The position numbers and the translations under genes are program-made. A stretch of 47,564 bases of DNA from an uncultured Flavobacteriales bacterium (lineage in GTDB: Bacteria; Bacteroidota; Bacteroidia; Flavobacteriales_D; Crocinitomicaceae). Within the stretch, counting starts at the first letter, position 1. Each line of letters starts with the position of its first letter. Below, piece by piece: positions 1-11,200 of this stretch. The notes under the pieces were generated by a model, which had not been told where the DNA came from, made no database searches, and worked only from the letters and a program-made list of their open reading frames with translations. The DNA lies in NCBI GenBank assembly GCA_913020765.1, contig CAJWAO010000008.1, positions 1-47,564 of the forward strand, in the 5' to 3' direction.

Positions 1-4
1 AAAA

Positions 5-1456
5 ATGGAATTAGAATTGGGTTATGAAAAAGGCTTACAATTACATATTGAAAAAGAACGTGCGGCGGTAAAGTTACAAAGTAAGGTCGGTGAACTGCTT
101 TATGAGAAAGGAATAGAGCTGGTACTCTTTCGTCATCATTTGACAGACATCACAATATCTGAAATAATCAAACTACACGATTACTCACGAAAAGTAGGTA
201 GCAACACTATAGATGTATTCACAACCTCTGAGCTTGCATCAAAACTTTTAACTTTAAATGTAATCCCCTCAAAACTTGACATCGGAAAATTGGCCAAAGA
301 ATGGAATGACGAAAAGTCTTCATTTTCTAATCAAAACGAATTCTTGATGAAAAAACTTTCCGTTCTTGAGGAGAACCAGGACCAACCTGTCGAACCGCGA
401 GATGTTATTTTATATGGATTCGGCAGGATCGGAAGGCTTGCTGCAAGAGAATTAATTAAGCAGGCTGGAAAAGGTCAACAGCTTAGGCTCCGCGCAATTG
501 TTACGAGAAGTTCTAAGGATGCAGACATTATAAAAAGGGCATCCTTGCTCAGGAACGACTCTGTTCATGGTGCCTTTAAAGGTTCAGTTATTGAAGATTT
601 AGAGAATAAAACTTTGATCATCAATGGCCAGATTGTTCATATGATTAGTGCAAATGCACCTGAGGATATTGATTACACAAGTTACGGTATAAGCAACGCT
701 CTAGTAATAGATAATACTGGTGTATTCACCAACAGAGAAGCTTTAGCCCGTCATTTAAGTGCAAAGGGGACCTCAAAAGTTCTACTCACTGCACCTGGAA
801 AAGAGATACCAAATATTGTTTATGGTATTAACCAAGGAGAACTTGACATTGAAAATGAAAATATTTACTCCGCAGCGTCTTGTACCACAAACGCAATATC
901 ACCGATTTTAAAACTTATGAGTGACGAATTCGGTATAGAGAAAGGCCACATTGAAACAGTACATGCTTACACCAACGACCAAAACTTACTGGACAATATG
1001 CACAAGAAGTCGAGGAGAGGTCGGTCTGCGGCGATTAACATGGTCATTACTTCAACTGGTGCCGGTAATGCCGTAACGAAAGTAATCCCTGAATTAAAGG
1101 ATAAATTAACGGCAAATGCTGTTCGTGTGCCGACGCCAAATGGTTCTCTGGCAATAATTAGCCTGGAATTGAATAAAAAAACAACTGTAGAAGAGGTAAA
1201 TAAGGTAGTCCATAATGAGGCCCTAAATGGTAATCTTGTAAACCAAATTTATTACTCGCTTGATGGCGAACTTGTATCAAATGATATTATTGGAAATACT
1301 TGCTGCGCTGTTTTTGATTCTGAGGCAACATTAAGTTCAAAAGACGGGAAAAGTATTGTATTGTACACCTGGTATGACAACGAATATGGGTACACCAAGC
1401 AAGTTATTCGTCTCGCTAAGTATATAACAAAAGTTCGTAGAGCAATTTACTATTAA
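5..1456 (+). CDS. gap: Glyceraldehyde-3-phosphate dehydrogenase, long form with about 130-aa N-terminal extension
   Basis: GFGRIGR nucleotide-binding motif, SAASCTTNAI active site and WYDNEYGYTKQV C-terminus. ATG is 5 nt from the window edge, so a start further upstream cannot be excluded. Confidence 0.93.
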   Translation: MELELGYEKGLQLHIEKERAAVKLQSKVGELLYEKGIELVLFRHHLTDITISEIIKLHDYSRKVGSNTIDVFTTSELASKLLTLNVIPSKLDIGKLAKEWNDEKSSFSNQNEFLMKKLSVLEENQDQPVEPRDVILYGFGRIGRLAARELIKQAGKGQQLRLRAIVTRSSKDADIIKRASLLRNDSVHGAFKGSVIEDLENKTLIINGQIVHMISANAPEDIDYTSYGISNALVIDNTGVFTNREALARHLSAKGTSKVLLTAPGKEIPNIVYGINQGELDIENENIYSAASCTTNAISPILKLMSDEFGIEKGHIETVHAYTNDQNLLDNMHKKSRRGRSAAINMVITSTGAGNAVTKVIPELKDKLTANAVRVPTPNGSLAIISLELNKKTTVEEVNKVVHNEALNGNLVNQIYYSLDGELVSNDIIGNTCCAVFDSEATLSSKDGKSIVLYTWYDNEYGYTKQVIRLAKYITKVRRAIYY

Positions 1457-1838
1457 ACTATTGACCTGGCAATTCAGTTGCCAAGTAAAGATTAATTAAA
1501 GAGGTAATTAGCGCAATTATTGCAATCCACAAGGCTATTGTGCTTCTTTTACTGTGTCTTTCGGGCATAATAATCAATAATACGCGTTTCGGTAAATATA
1601 GTTTCAGTAAATCATGGTATTCGTTTTATGATTGATTGAATAGCGTATTTGAAAACAATATGACTTTATGGTTGTTCATCGTTAAAACGAACAAAAACCA
1701 CGATCATTTATGAAAGGTACTAGACCTGGACATAGTTTTGAAATTCTTTTAGATGGAACGAAAAAAACCGATATAACCCATGACTTGTTAACGTTATTTA
1801 TTTTTCAAGTAAATGATGTCCTCTATTCCTTATTTCGC

Positions 1839-1846
1839 TAAATTTG
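1839..1846 (+). promoter_or_regulatory. Bacteroidota-type -7 box TAAATTTG upstream of the alpha-oxoamine synthase gene
   Basis: Exact match to TAnnTTTG, 25 nt before the ATG at 1872. Confidence 0.5.
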
Positions 1847-1871
1847 TGCCCTAAAGTTTAAGTAAAAGTAT

Positions 1872-3122
1872 ATGTCTGCAGATATTTTTGAGAAAATCGA
1901 AGCCAATAGAGGCCCATTAGGTATTCATGCCAAACAATCACATGGTTATTTTACATTCCCGAAGCTTGAAGGTGAAATAAGCCCTCACATGGTTTTTAGG
2001 GGTCGAAAAATGCTGAATTGGTCGCTAAATAATTATTTAGGTTTGGCAAATGACCCAGAGGTTAGAAAATTCGATGCAGAAGTGGCGGAAGAATATGGAT
2101 TCTCACATCCAATGGGTGCTAGAATGATGAGTGGAAATACCGATTTTCATGAACAATTAGAAAAGGAGCTGTCAGATTTTGTTGAAAAAGAGGATACTAT
2201 ATTATGTAATTTCGGATATCAAGCGGTGCTCTCATGTATCGATGCTCTTGTTGACCGCAAAGATGTTATTGTTTATGATGCAGAATCCCATGCCTGTATA
2301 TTGGATGGTGTTCGATTGCATATGGGAAAAAGATACGTTTTCAAACATAATGATGTAGAAGATTGTGAAAAGCAATTGATCCGTGCTGAAAAACTAGCCG
2401 AAGAGACTGGCGGTGCCATACTTGTGATTACCGAAGGTGTTTTCGGTATGAGAGGAGATCAGGGCAAAGTGAAAGAGATTGTTGCGCTGAAAGAAAAATA
2501 TAATTTCAGACTTTTCGTGGACGATGCTCATGGTATAGGAACACTTGGTGCAAAAGGTGGTGGAACCGGACAGGAGCAAGGTTGCCAGGATGGTATTGAT
2601 ATCTATTTTGGAACGTTCGCAAAATCATTTGCTTTGATCGGCGGGTTTATTTCTAGTGATGCGCAAGTTGTTGAGTACTTGCGATACAACATGCGTTCTC
2701 AAATTTTTGCGAAATCTCTTCCCATGACACTTGTCAAAGGTGCATTGAAAAGACTGGAAATCATGAAGAGAAGCACGTCACACAAAGATAAACTTTGGGA
2801 AATTACCAACGCACTAAAAACTGGTCTAGTAGAAAACGGTTTTGAAATAGGCCCATCGAACTCATGCGTAACACCTGTTTATTTGAGTGGTTCCATTCCA
2901 GAGGCAACCAACTTAATCTTCGACCTAAGAGAGAATTTCAACATATTCTGCTCTATGGTGGTTTATCCAGTGGTACCCAAAGGAATGATTATTTTAAGGT
3001 TGATTCCAACAGCCTCCCATACGCTTGAGGATGTGAAATTTACGATTGATTGTTTTTCAAAAATCGTAGGTAAACTAAAGGCAGGCGAATATATGGCAGA
3101 TAAGATCGCTCCAATAGAGTAA
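1872..3122 (+). CDS. PLP-dependent alpha-oxoamine synthase (serine palmitoyltransferase / cysteate fatty-acyltransferase / AONS-KBL family)
   Basis: NNYLGLA, DDAHGIGTLG and TFAKSFALIGGF (PLP lysine) motifs; 416 aa. Confidence 0.85.
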   Translation: MSADIFEKIEANRGPLGIHAKQSHGYFTFPKLEGEISPHMVFRGRKMLNWSLNNYLGLANDPEVRKFDAEVAEEYGFSHPMGARMMSGNTDFHEQLEKELSDFVEKEDTILCNFGYQAVLSCIDALVDRKDVIVYDAESHACILDGVRLHMGKRYVFKHNDVEDCEKQLIRAEKLAEETGGAILVITEGVFGMRGDQGKVKEIVALKEKYNFRLFVDDAHGIGTLGAKGGGTGQEQGCQDGIDIYFGTFAKSFALIGGFISSDAQVVEYLRYNMRSQIFAKSLPMTLVKGALKRLEIMKRSTSHKDKLWEITNALKTGLVENGFEIGPSNSCVTPVYLSGSIPEATNLIFDLRENFNIFCSMVVYPVVPKGMIILRLIPTASHTLEDVKFTIDCFSKIVGKLKAGEYMADKIAPIE

Positions 3123-3132
3123 CTATCTGAAA

Positions 3133-3840
3133 CTACCTTCTAGAGGAATCGATTAGCAATTTCAGTTTCTTCTCATCAACCAATAGTACCTCTGAATTAA
3201 AGTACTTGGATTTACCTAATTGCAGTTTTTTGGTGCCTGAAAAGTGTAATGAATTTGGCTTAAGAAATTCAATGACTTCGTCAATATTTTCTGGAGTCAG
3301 CCCTCCACCTGGTAGGATCTGAATGCGATCTGATGCAAATTCAATCATCGCTTTTAACCTCTCCTTACCCCTGAAAACATTGACCTCCGAACCTGCAGTT
3401 AAAATTCGATCAAATTTTATAGAAATCAATTGCTCTAATGCTTTCTGCCAATTGTCAATATCGTCAAAAGCCTTATGAAATGTTAACTCAATATTTGGAG
3501 TAAGAACACGCAATCGCCTCAAAAAGGAAATATCAAGCATTCGTTGTTTATTTAAAACACCGACAACTACACCTTGAATGCCTAACTTCTGATAATGAAC
3601 AATATCTTCCATAATCTGAATTTTCTCCGCTGCATTATACACAAAATCACCAGAGCGCGGACGAATGAGCACGTGGGTATTCAAACCTAATGAGACTGAC
3701 CGCTCCACCAGTGCTATCGATGGAGTCAAACCACCGCAACCCAGCTCTTGACATAACTCTACCCTATCCACGCCATACTTTGAGGCCAATTCTAAAGCAG
3801 TTCTACTTGAAACACAAATTTCTATCAACATAAGATTCAA
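3133..3840 (-). CDS. cutC: CutC family protein (copper homeostasis CutC-like TIM barrel)
   Basis: EICVSS...GVDRVELCQELGCGGLTPS, VLIRPRSGDFVY, TFHKAFDDI, ILPGGGLTPENI. Confidence 0.88.
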   Translation of the reverse strand: MNLMLIEICVSSRTALELASKYGVDRVELCQELGCGGLTPSIALVERSVSLGLNTHVLIRPRSGDFVYNAAEKIQIMEDIVHYQKLGIQGVVVGVLNKQRMLDISFLRRLRVLTPNIELTFHKAFDDIDNWQKALEQLISIKFDRILTAGSEVNVFRGKERLKAMIEFASDRIQILPGGGLTPENIDEVIEFLKPNSLHFSGTKKLQLGKSKYFNSEVLLVDEKKLKLLIDSSRR

Positions 3841-3929
3841 GTTAAGTTCAACACTAATCGTTACTTAGAATTTAAAGATAAGGTAAAATGGCAATACGTA
3901 TTTGGAGATTTGTTGCACTAATTTTTCCC

Positions 3930-3937
3930 TATATTTG
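3930..3937 (+). promoter_or_regulatory. -7 box TATATTTG with upstream TTTG (3909-3912)
   Basis: TTTG-N17-TATATTTG immediately before the likely start codon at 3944. Confidence 0.6.
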
Positions 3938-3943
3938 CAACTA

Positions 3944-6394
3944 ATGAAAGGTACTTCAGAAAAAGAAAAAAATCAGCAAAAATCAGTAGATTTTGAATCC
4001 TTTAAAAATCAAGTTTTAGCGGATTATAAACTTGCATGCTTATCCCGAGAGGCCTCTTTACTGGGAAGGAAAGAGGTTTTAACTGGTAAAGCCAAGTTCG
4101 GGATTTTTGGAGATGGTAAAGAACTTGCTCAGATTGCCCTTGCAAAAGAATTTAAAAACGGTGATTTTCGTTCGGGATACTACAGAGACCAAACCATAAT
4201 GTTGGCCATAAATGAGTTAACAATAGAACAATATTTCGCTGGCTTATATGCACACACTGATGTTGAAATTGAGCCACAGTCCGCAGGAAGACAAATGGGA
4301 GGACATTATGCCACAAGAAATCTTGATTCGCATGGAGAATGGAAAAATTTGATGCTACAAAAAAATAGCAGCGCAGATATATCACCAACGGCAGGACAAA
4401 TGCCAAGGCTAGTTGGGCTTGCGCAGGCTTCGAAAGTATATCGGGAGAACGAGTTATTAAGCACTACAGAAAAAGCTCAAAAATTTACAGACAAAGGCAA
4501 TGAAGTAGCATTTGGAACCATTGGCGATGCATCGACGAGTGAAGGGCCTTTTTGGGAATCCATTAATGCTGCAGGCGTCATGCAAATCCCACTCGTCATG
4601 TCAGTATGGGATGATGGTTACGGAATTTCTGTCCCAAGAGAGTTTCAAACGACCAAAGGCTCAATTTCGGAGGCTTTAGCGGGAATGCAGCGTACTGAGG
4701 ATAAAAAAGGATATGAGATATTTGTTACAAAAGGATGGGACTATGCCCACCTTTGCCAAACGTACGAAAAAGCAGTTCGTTTAGCCCGCGAAGAACACGT
4801 ACCAGTGCTCATCCACGTGAAGGAAGTAAACCAACCCCAAGGTCATTCTACCTCAGGTTCACATGAGCGCTACAAAAGCAAAGAGCGTCTTGAATGGGAA
4901 AAAGAATTCGATTGTATTGCTAAATTTAAAGAATGGATTTTATCCTTTGACGCAGGAGGAAATAAAATTTCTGATGCAGAAACATTAGATAATCTTCAAA
5001 AAGAGGCCAAAGCTGAGGTGAGGCAGGCTAAGAACAATTCGTGGAAAAGATTTACCTCCGAAATCCAACAAGAATTAACTGAACTTACCTCAATTATAGA
5101 GTCCGCTGGGGAAGGTAGCAGCCAAAAGGCTTTTATTCTAAAAGAACTTGAAATTCTCAAGAAAACATACGAACCCATTCGTAAAGATCTTTTGAACACA
5201 GCAAGAAAGGTTTTGCGCCTGATGTTTAAGGAGCAATCGCAAAAAAAAGATACGCTTGCCGCATGGATTCAAAAAACTATTGAAAGCTCATATAATAAAT
5301 ACAGCTCTCATCTTTATTCAGAATCGAACTCAGCGATTCATAAGATTGCTGCCATTGCACCAAAATATGGTCAAGAAGAGCGAATGGAGGATGGAAGAAT
5401 TATTCTTCGAGACAACTTTAAGGCTCAGCTAGATAAAATGCCCGAGCTATTAATCTTCGGAGAGGATGCCGGAAAAATTGGAGGAGTCAACCAATCCTTG
5501 GAGGGTTTACAGGATCAATTTGGGATGAATCGAGTTTTTGATACAGGGATTAGGGAGTGTACAATAATTGGACAGGGAATTGGAATGGCCATGAGAGGTC
5601 TAAGGCCTATTGCTGAGATTCAATACCTTGATTATCTACTCTATGCTATTCAGGTGCTATCTGATGATCTTGCTACCGTTCAATACAGAACAAAAGGAGG
5701 CCAAAAAGCACCTTTAATTGTAAGTACAAGAGGGCACCGTCTTGAAGGAATATGGCACAGTGGTTCACCAATGGGTATGATTATCAATGCACTTAGGGGC
5801 ATGCATATTTGTGTTCCTAGAAATATGACAAAAGCTGCCGGTTTCTACAACACATTGCTCGAGGCTGACGAACCTGCTCTTGTTGTAGAACCATTGAATG
5901 GTTATCGAACAAAAGAAAAATACCCAGAAAACATAGGAGAATTTAAAGAGGCTTTAGGTATGCCGGAAATTGTAGAGGAAGGTACAGACCTTACGCTCGT
6001 CTCCTATGGATCAACCTTTAACATATGCCAGATGGCAGCTAAACCACTTGCCGAGCTTGGTATTTCCATTGAACTTGTGGATATCCAAACATTGATTCCA
6101 TTTGATATAGAACATGCCATTACGAAGTCTGTGCAAAAAACCAATCGGCTTTTGATTATAGATGAAGATGTAAGCAGTGGAGCTACGGGTTATATGTTAG
6201 ACAAAATTATGGTTGAACAAGAATGCTTTTATCATTTAGATTCTGCACCACATACGCTGAGCTCGAAAGATCACAGACCGGCTTACGGTTCGGATGGTGA
6301 TTATTTCTCTAAACCCAACATAGATGATATTGTGGAGAAGGTATATGCCATTATGAGCGAAAGCGATCCAAGCACGTTTCCCCCACTTTACTAA
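3944..6394 (+). CDS. Fused E1 alpha/beta 2-oxo acid dehydrogenase (branched-chain/pyruvate type, thiamine-dependent)
   Basis: ThDP-binding region GDASTSEGPFWESINAAG, then an E1-beta-like half (FGEDAGKIGGVNQSLEGLQDQFG...EIQYLDYLLYA). ORF-track start at 3902 overlaps the promoter box, so ATG 3944 (MKGTSEKEK) is preferred. Confidence 0.88.
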   Translation: MKGTSEKEKNQQKSVDFESFKNQVLADYKLACLSREASLLGRKEVLTGKAKFGIFGDGKELAQIALAKEFKNGDFRSGYYRDQTIMLAINELTIEQYFAGLYAHTDVEIEPQSAGRQMGGHYATRNLDSHGEWKNLMLQKNSSADISPTAGQMPRLVGLAQASKVYRENELLSTTEKAQKFTDKGNEVAFGTIGDASTSEGPFWESINAAGVMQIPLVMSVWDDGYGISVPREFQTTKGSISEALAGMQRTEDKKGYEIFVTKGWDYAHLCQTYEKAVRLAREEHVPVLIHVKEVNQPQGHSTSGSHERYKSKERLEWEKEFDCIAKFKEWILSFDAGGNKISDAETLDNLQKEAKAEVRQAKNNSWKRFTSEIQQELTELTSIIESAGEGSSQKAFILKELEILKKTYEPIRKDLLNTARKVLRLMFKEQSQKKDTLAAWIQKTIESSYNKYSSHLYSESNSAIHKIAAIAPKYGQEERMEDGRIILRDNFKAQLDKMPELLIFGEDAGKIGGVNQSLEGLQDQFGMNRVFDTGIRECTIIGQGIGMAMRGLRPIAEIQYLDYLLYAIQVLSDDLATVQYRTKGGQKAPLIVSTRGHRLEGIWHSGSPMGMIINALRGMHICVPRNMTKAAGFYNTLLEADEPALVVEPLNGYRTKEKYPENIGEFKEALGMPEIVEEGTDLTLVSYGSTFNICQMAAKPLAELGISIELVDIQTLIPFDIEHAITKSVQKTNRLLIIDEDVSSGATGYMLDKIMVEQECFYHLDSAPHTLSSKDHRPAYGSDGDYFSKPNIDDIVEKVYAIMSESDPSTFPPLY

Positions 6395-6412
6395 ACACAT
6401 TACAAAATCAGA

Positions 6413-8200
6413 TTATTTAATATCAATCTGAAAAGGTAGGCGCATCACCATACCTTCCCACTCTTGGGCGGATTCAATGTTTTCATACAGTGATTCTAGA
6501 ATTGGATGATTCAAAATATTTTGTTTTGCCTTTACATTCATGCCCTCCTCCTCAAGTAAACTGATTAAATCAGCAAATGGTTTTTTCTCAACCTCAGGAT
6601 AATAAACTATTGATCCATCTTCATTTGAATTTGAAATTGATTGGGCATATGAAATTGCAGCTTGCAGTGACCCTATCGTATCTACAAGTCCTATTTTTAC
6701 TGCATCTGATCCAGTCCAAACTCGACCGCGTGCAATCGCATCAACTTTTTCCTTGGACATCCCTCTTCCGTTTGCAACCCGTAATAAAAATTGTTGGTAA
6801 ATTTTATTTACTTCTTGCTGTGCAATTTCAAACTCAAAATCACTGAGCTTATGATTTGTCGACGCAACAGCGTGATCATGTGTCCCGATTTCATCTACTT
6901 CTACGCCAATCTTACCCAACATTTCTTTGGTATATGGAAGCACACCAAAAACACCTATAGAACCGGTAAGTGTCGTTTGATCAGCAAAAATCTTATGTGC
7001 AGGACTTGATACATAATAGCCCCCAGATGCCGCATAATCACCCATTGAAACAATTACCTTTTTAACTTCATTGGTTAGAGAGACCTCACGCCAAATCTCC
7101 TCGGATGCCAATGCACTTCCTCCGGGACTATTTACACGGAAGACAACAGACTTTACAGATTCATTTTTCCTAGCCTTCTTAAAAAGTGCACATATATTAT
7201 CACTTGAAAAGCCTTTTCCGGTTTTGGCTATTGAACCCTCCGCTAAAATAACAGCAACCTTGGGTTCTGAAGCACGCGCTAGAATTTGGTCTGTCAAAAA
7301 CTCCTCCTCACTGTAGGACGAAAAGCTATAGAAGTTCAATTCATTTTCCTCTTTCACTTTCACTTTTTTCATAAGTATTTTAAGGACTTCATCACGATAC
7401 ATCGATTCATCCATCATACCTTTTTCTACAGCATCATTTACATTCTTAATCTCAAGATTATTGGCATATGTATTGAGATTTTCGTGCTTTAATCCTCGCG
7501 AGGATACAATATCCGTAAGCATCGTATTCCAGGTAGACTGCATATACACCTGCATCTGTAAACGACTAGAATCACTCATTTTATTTAAAAATAAGGGTTC
7601 CACTGCGCTCTTAAAGTCATTATTGTTTCCTTTGAGTATAGCAACCTCCAGTCCCATTTTTGCCAATAGCTCTTTTATAAACAGGACCTCACCTCCCAAT
7701 CCATTCCACTGAAACATCGAACCAGGAAATCCATAAATCTCATCAGCAGCGGAGGCCACATAATAGGCTTGTTGAGAGATGTATTCTCCCGAATGATAAG
7801 CCACAACGAACTTTTTACTTTCCTTGAAAGCATCGATTCCTTCACGAAGCTCTTGGGCAGAAGAAATACCGCAGCTGAGGGTACCAAAGTCGAGAAAAAG
7901 CCCCTTAACATTATCGTCTTTGGCTGCGGCCTTTAAGCCGTATAAAAGTGCTGAAAGCCCTTTTGTTGAATTCACCGAAAGGGCCAAAGGATCTACCTCA
8001 GCTGAATTTTCCTCAGCAATTAATCCATTTAGCTTGACATGTAAAATTGTATCAGACTTCATGGCGGATTCGTCCGAATCAAAGAGACCACCTAAGCCTA
8101 TAATTATTCCAATAAATACAAGTAATCCAAAAAAGGAAAGAATTCTTGATAAAAAGACAGACCAGAAGACTTTTCTGAATGGTATTTTTGTTTCTTCCAT
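6413..8200 (-). CDS. sppA: Signal peptide peptidase SppA, 67K type
   Basis: N-terminal TM segment, VFRVNSPGGSALASEEIWRE, MGDYAASGGYYVSSPA, LTGSIGVFG; double-domain 595 aa. Confidence 0.92.
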   Translation of the reverse strand: MEETKIPFRKVFWSVFLSRILSFFGLLVFIGIIIGLGGLFDSDESAMKSDTILHVKLNGLIAEENSAEVDPLALSVNSTKGLSALLYGLKAAAKDDNVKGLFLDFGTLSCGISSAQELREGIDAFKESKKFVVAYHSGEYISQQAYYVASAADEIYGFPGSMFQWNGLGGEVLFIKELLAKMGLEVAILKGNNNDFKSAVEPLFLNKMSDSSRLQMQVYMQSTWNTMLTDIVSSRGLKHENLNTYANNLEIKNVNDAVEKGMMDESMYRDEVLKILMKKVKVKEENELNFYSFSSYSEEEFLTDQILARASEPKVAVILAEGSIAKTGKGFSSDNICALFKKARKNESVKSVVFRVNSPGGSALASEEIWREVSLTNEVKKVIVSMGDYAASGGYYVSSPAHKIFADQTTLTGSIGVFGVLPYTKEMLGKIGVEVDEIGTHDHAVASTNHKLSDFEFEIAQQEVNKIYQQFLLRVANGRGMSKEKVDAIARGRVWTGSDAVKIGLVDTIGSLQAAISYAQSISNSNEDGSIVYYPEVEKKPFADLISLLEEEGMNVKAKQNILNHPILESLYENIESAQEWEGMVMRLPFQIDIK

Positions 8201-8217
8201 AACAAGCTAACTTTTTT

Positions 8218-11200
8218 TTAATTAATAAAACTGCCAAGAGTAAACCCATTTTCAACAATATTGAATTGTAATGTGAATCGAATCTCATCTGTATAGTTCT
8301 CATATAATGGGCCCATGTTCTGAGAACGAACCAACGGGAAATAAATACCAAATACGTCACCAAATGTTAAAGCAAAACCTGCATTACATACATATTCAAT
8401 ATTTGTATCACTCGGAAATAATCCTTGATTGAGGAATATTTCGAAAACATTCGGTTTTATGGGAAGTGCCAAATAGGTATTGAAGGAGGCTATCCATTTA
8501 AGATTTGTTCCGACACTTGATGTCGAATAAAAGTTACCCATGCCATCCATCTGCTGCTGCACTCCTCCCCTTGCAAAATAATATTGTTCCAAAAAAAGAT
8601 CTCTTCCTCCCTCCACTCCTGTCATAGATAGGTTTTGATGATAGCTATCAAAAGTGGAGAGTTCTGAAACTATATTTTTTCCGATGTAAGCACCAAAACT
8701 GATGGATCGCCTCATATCTCCCAAGCTATAATTGACATTAAAACTTGCACTTAGCTCTGCTCTGAGCATTTTATCGATATCAACCCCTCCAGTATTTTCC
8801 GTCGATTGCTCGTAATATGTTACGGATGGAGAAATAAGAAACGAAGTGTTTTTAAACTCTTTTTGGAAAAGATACTTAATTCTAGCCCCATAGTTATTCT
8901 GATAAAGCGCTAAGTTTTGTGAAAAATCACCCTGCCAAATTCCTTTGATTTCAGCATAACTAAACGAAGTATTTCTTTTACTTCTATCACCAAAAATAGC
9001 TTTTAAATAAGGTGTTAACCCAAAAAACCTGGATTGAAATTGACCAGGATGGGTAAATGATTTCAATGACGCCCCAATTTTAAGCTGCTTAATATTGTTT
9101 TTCGGAAGCACAACATACAATGCTTCGCCAACCCCAACGAAATTCTTACTTTTAAAACCAAACTGAGGTGCAACAAGGTATTGAAAACGTTGTAATGGAA
9201 CTCCCAAATTGTGGAAGGCTGCCCCTAGCATTAATCCATCATAAGCATTACCTGCAAGTATCGGTGTCCAAAACAAATTGGTTCGATTTACTTCGTGGTC
9301 CCCTGAAAAAAATTCAATTTTAAGCGGCTCCCATTTGTGGAATAAAGCTTTTTTTCGCCAGGTATTGTTGTGCCTTGACAACTCCGGAATATTCTTATCA
9401 GCGTCAATCACAACTCGGTTGAATTCAGTAATATTTGAACTAAGAACACCTTCAGAATTTCCGGGCTCAATCCAAATAGTCTCTATTAGGTCGTCATTTT
9501 TAAAAGCATTAATTTCAATCGGACCATTCACCTGACCTACATTTTTGACTTTTACCACAGAACCACTTTTCAGCTTTGGCTTTACACTTCGGATTTTAAA
9601 GTCCACATGATTTGTTGTTTGAATCAAATCATCGAAAAACCATGATAAATCTTTTCCTGTTTCATTTTCGAATAATATTCTTAAATCTTCAGGTTGTGGG
9701 TGTTTAAATTTCCACTCATTAAAGTATGCGTGCATGATTCGATCAAATTCCAAATCACCCAAAAAATCTTTTAAATAATAGAAAACAAGACCTGTTTTTT
9801 GATACATAATAATACCGTAATTAGCAGGAGAAAAATCTTTAGAATGGGTCTCAATAGGTTGATCGGCACCAGCTGTATGCGTGAAACGATAGCTTAAATC
9901 ACCCATGTCATGGTAATCTAAATCATTAAGGTGAAAACGGCCATTCAATACCATATCAGATAAGCGAGTATTATCAGGATACTTCGTTTGAATATATCGC
10001 ACCTCATTCAAGGTATTGATTCCTTCGTCCATCCATCCGTGAACCCGCTCATTGCTACCCATAATACCATAAAACCAATTGTGACCCACCTCATGAACAA
10101 TGACAATCTCTAATTCCTCTTTTGAGGAAGAATTGCCAATCACGGTAACGTTGGGGTATTCCATGCCTCCGCCAGCACTTATTGTTCCATCCACCGCTGT
10201 GACATGGTTGTATGGATAATTTCCATTCCAAAGTGAATAATAATAAGTTCCATCATTTAAATACTCAATAGCATGCTGCCAGTGTCTCGCATTTTGAGGA
10301 ACGAAGAGCGCCCAAGTATCAACAAGCTTTCTTGTTCCTGGCAATTCAACTGAACCTTTGAGTACCGCATATCTCTTATCTGCAAACCAAGCAAAATCAT
10401 GCACCTTGTCTTGCGTATATCGAATCGTTTTATAATTGTCAGCTGAAGGAGGGAAAGGTGTAATCGTATTAATTTGATTAGACTCAGCTACCAATGACGT
10501 CAAATTCAACTCAGTTTCTTTGGCCAAATTATTCATAAATTCAATTTCACTTGCATTTTGCAAGTCTCCTGTTGATCCGACCACATAATTTTTGGGAAGT
10601 GTAATAGATACATCAAAAGATCCGAACTCAGAGTAGAATTCACCCTGATTCAAATAAGGCATTGGGTTCCAACCATTTTTATCATATACCGCAGGTTTAG
10701 GATACCATTGGGTAATTTGATAAGATTGACCAATATGTCCTAATCTTGATATGCTTCCAGAGGGAACCTTTACGCGAAAAGGAGTTGAAACATCAATAGA
10801 TTCATCGGGTAAGAGCGGCGTCAATAAAGCCAAAACTGCAATATCCTCATGCCCCTGAAAAATACTATATTTTACTTTTTTTCCATTAATTTGGAATGCA
10901 ATAGAGTCAATAAAACCGTTATCCTCATTTGAAATATTTTTAAGGACATCATTGCCATTTTCCTGCATTTGCTTTGCTAATGCGGTCTCTCCATTCTTAT
11001 AGGCATTAGGCCATAAATGAATGTAAAGTTCGTTCAATGTATCAGGTGAGTGATTGATATATTCAAATTCCGCAAACCCTCGGAGGATATGTTTCCGATC
11101 ATCAAGCCGGACAGATATTTTATAATTTACCTCTTGCTGCCAATAATCCTGCGCAGCTAACAATCCAATAAATAAACTAAAAAATGATACTAAAAATAAA

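Noticed and set aside
1710-1841. 43-aa plus-strand ORF MKGTRPGHSFEILLDGTKKTDITHDLLTLFIFQVNDVLYSLFR
   Set aside because: No family resemblance, overlaps the TAAATTTG promoter box of the next gene; likely chance ORF.
7824-8210. 128-aa plus-strand ORF antisense to sppA
   Set aside because: Shadow ORF opposite well-supported SppA N-terminus.
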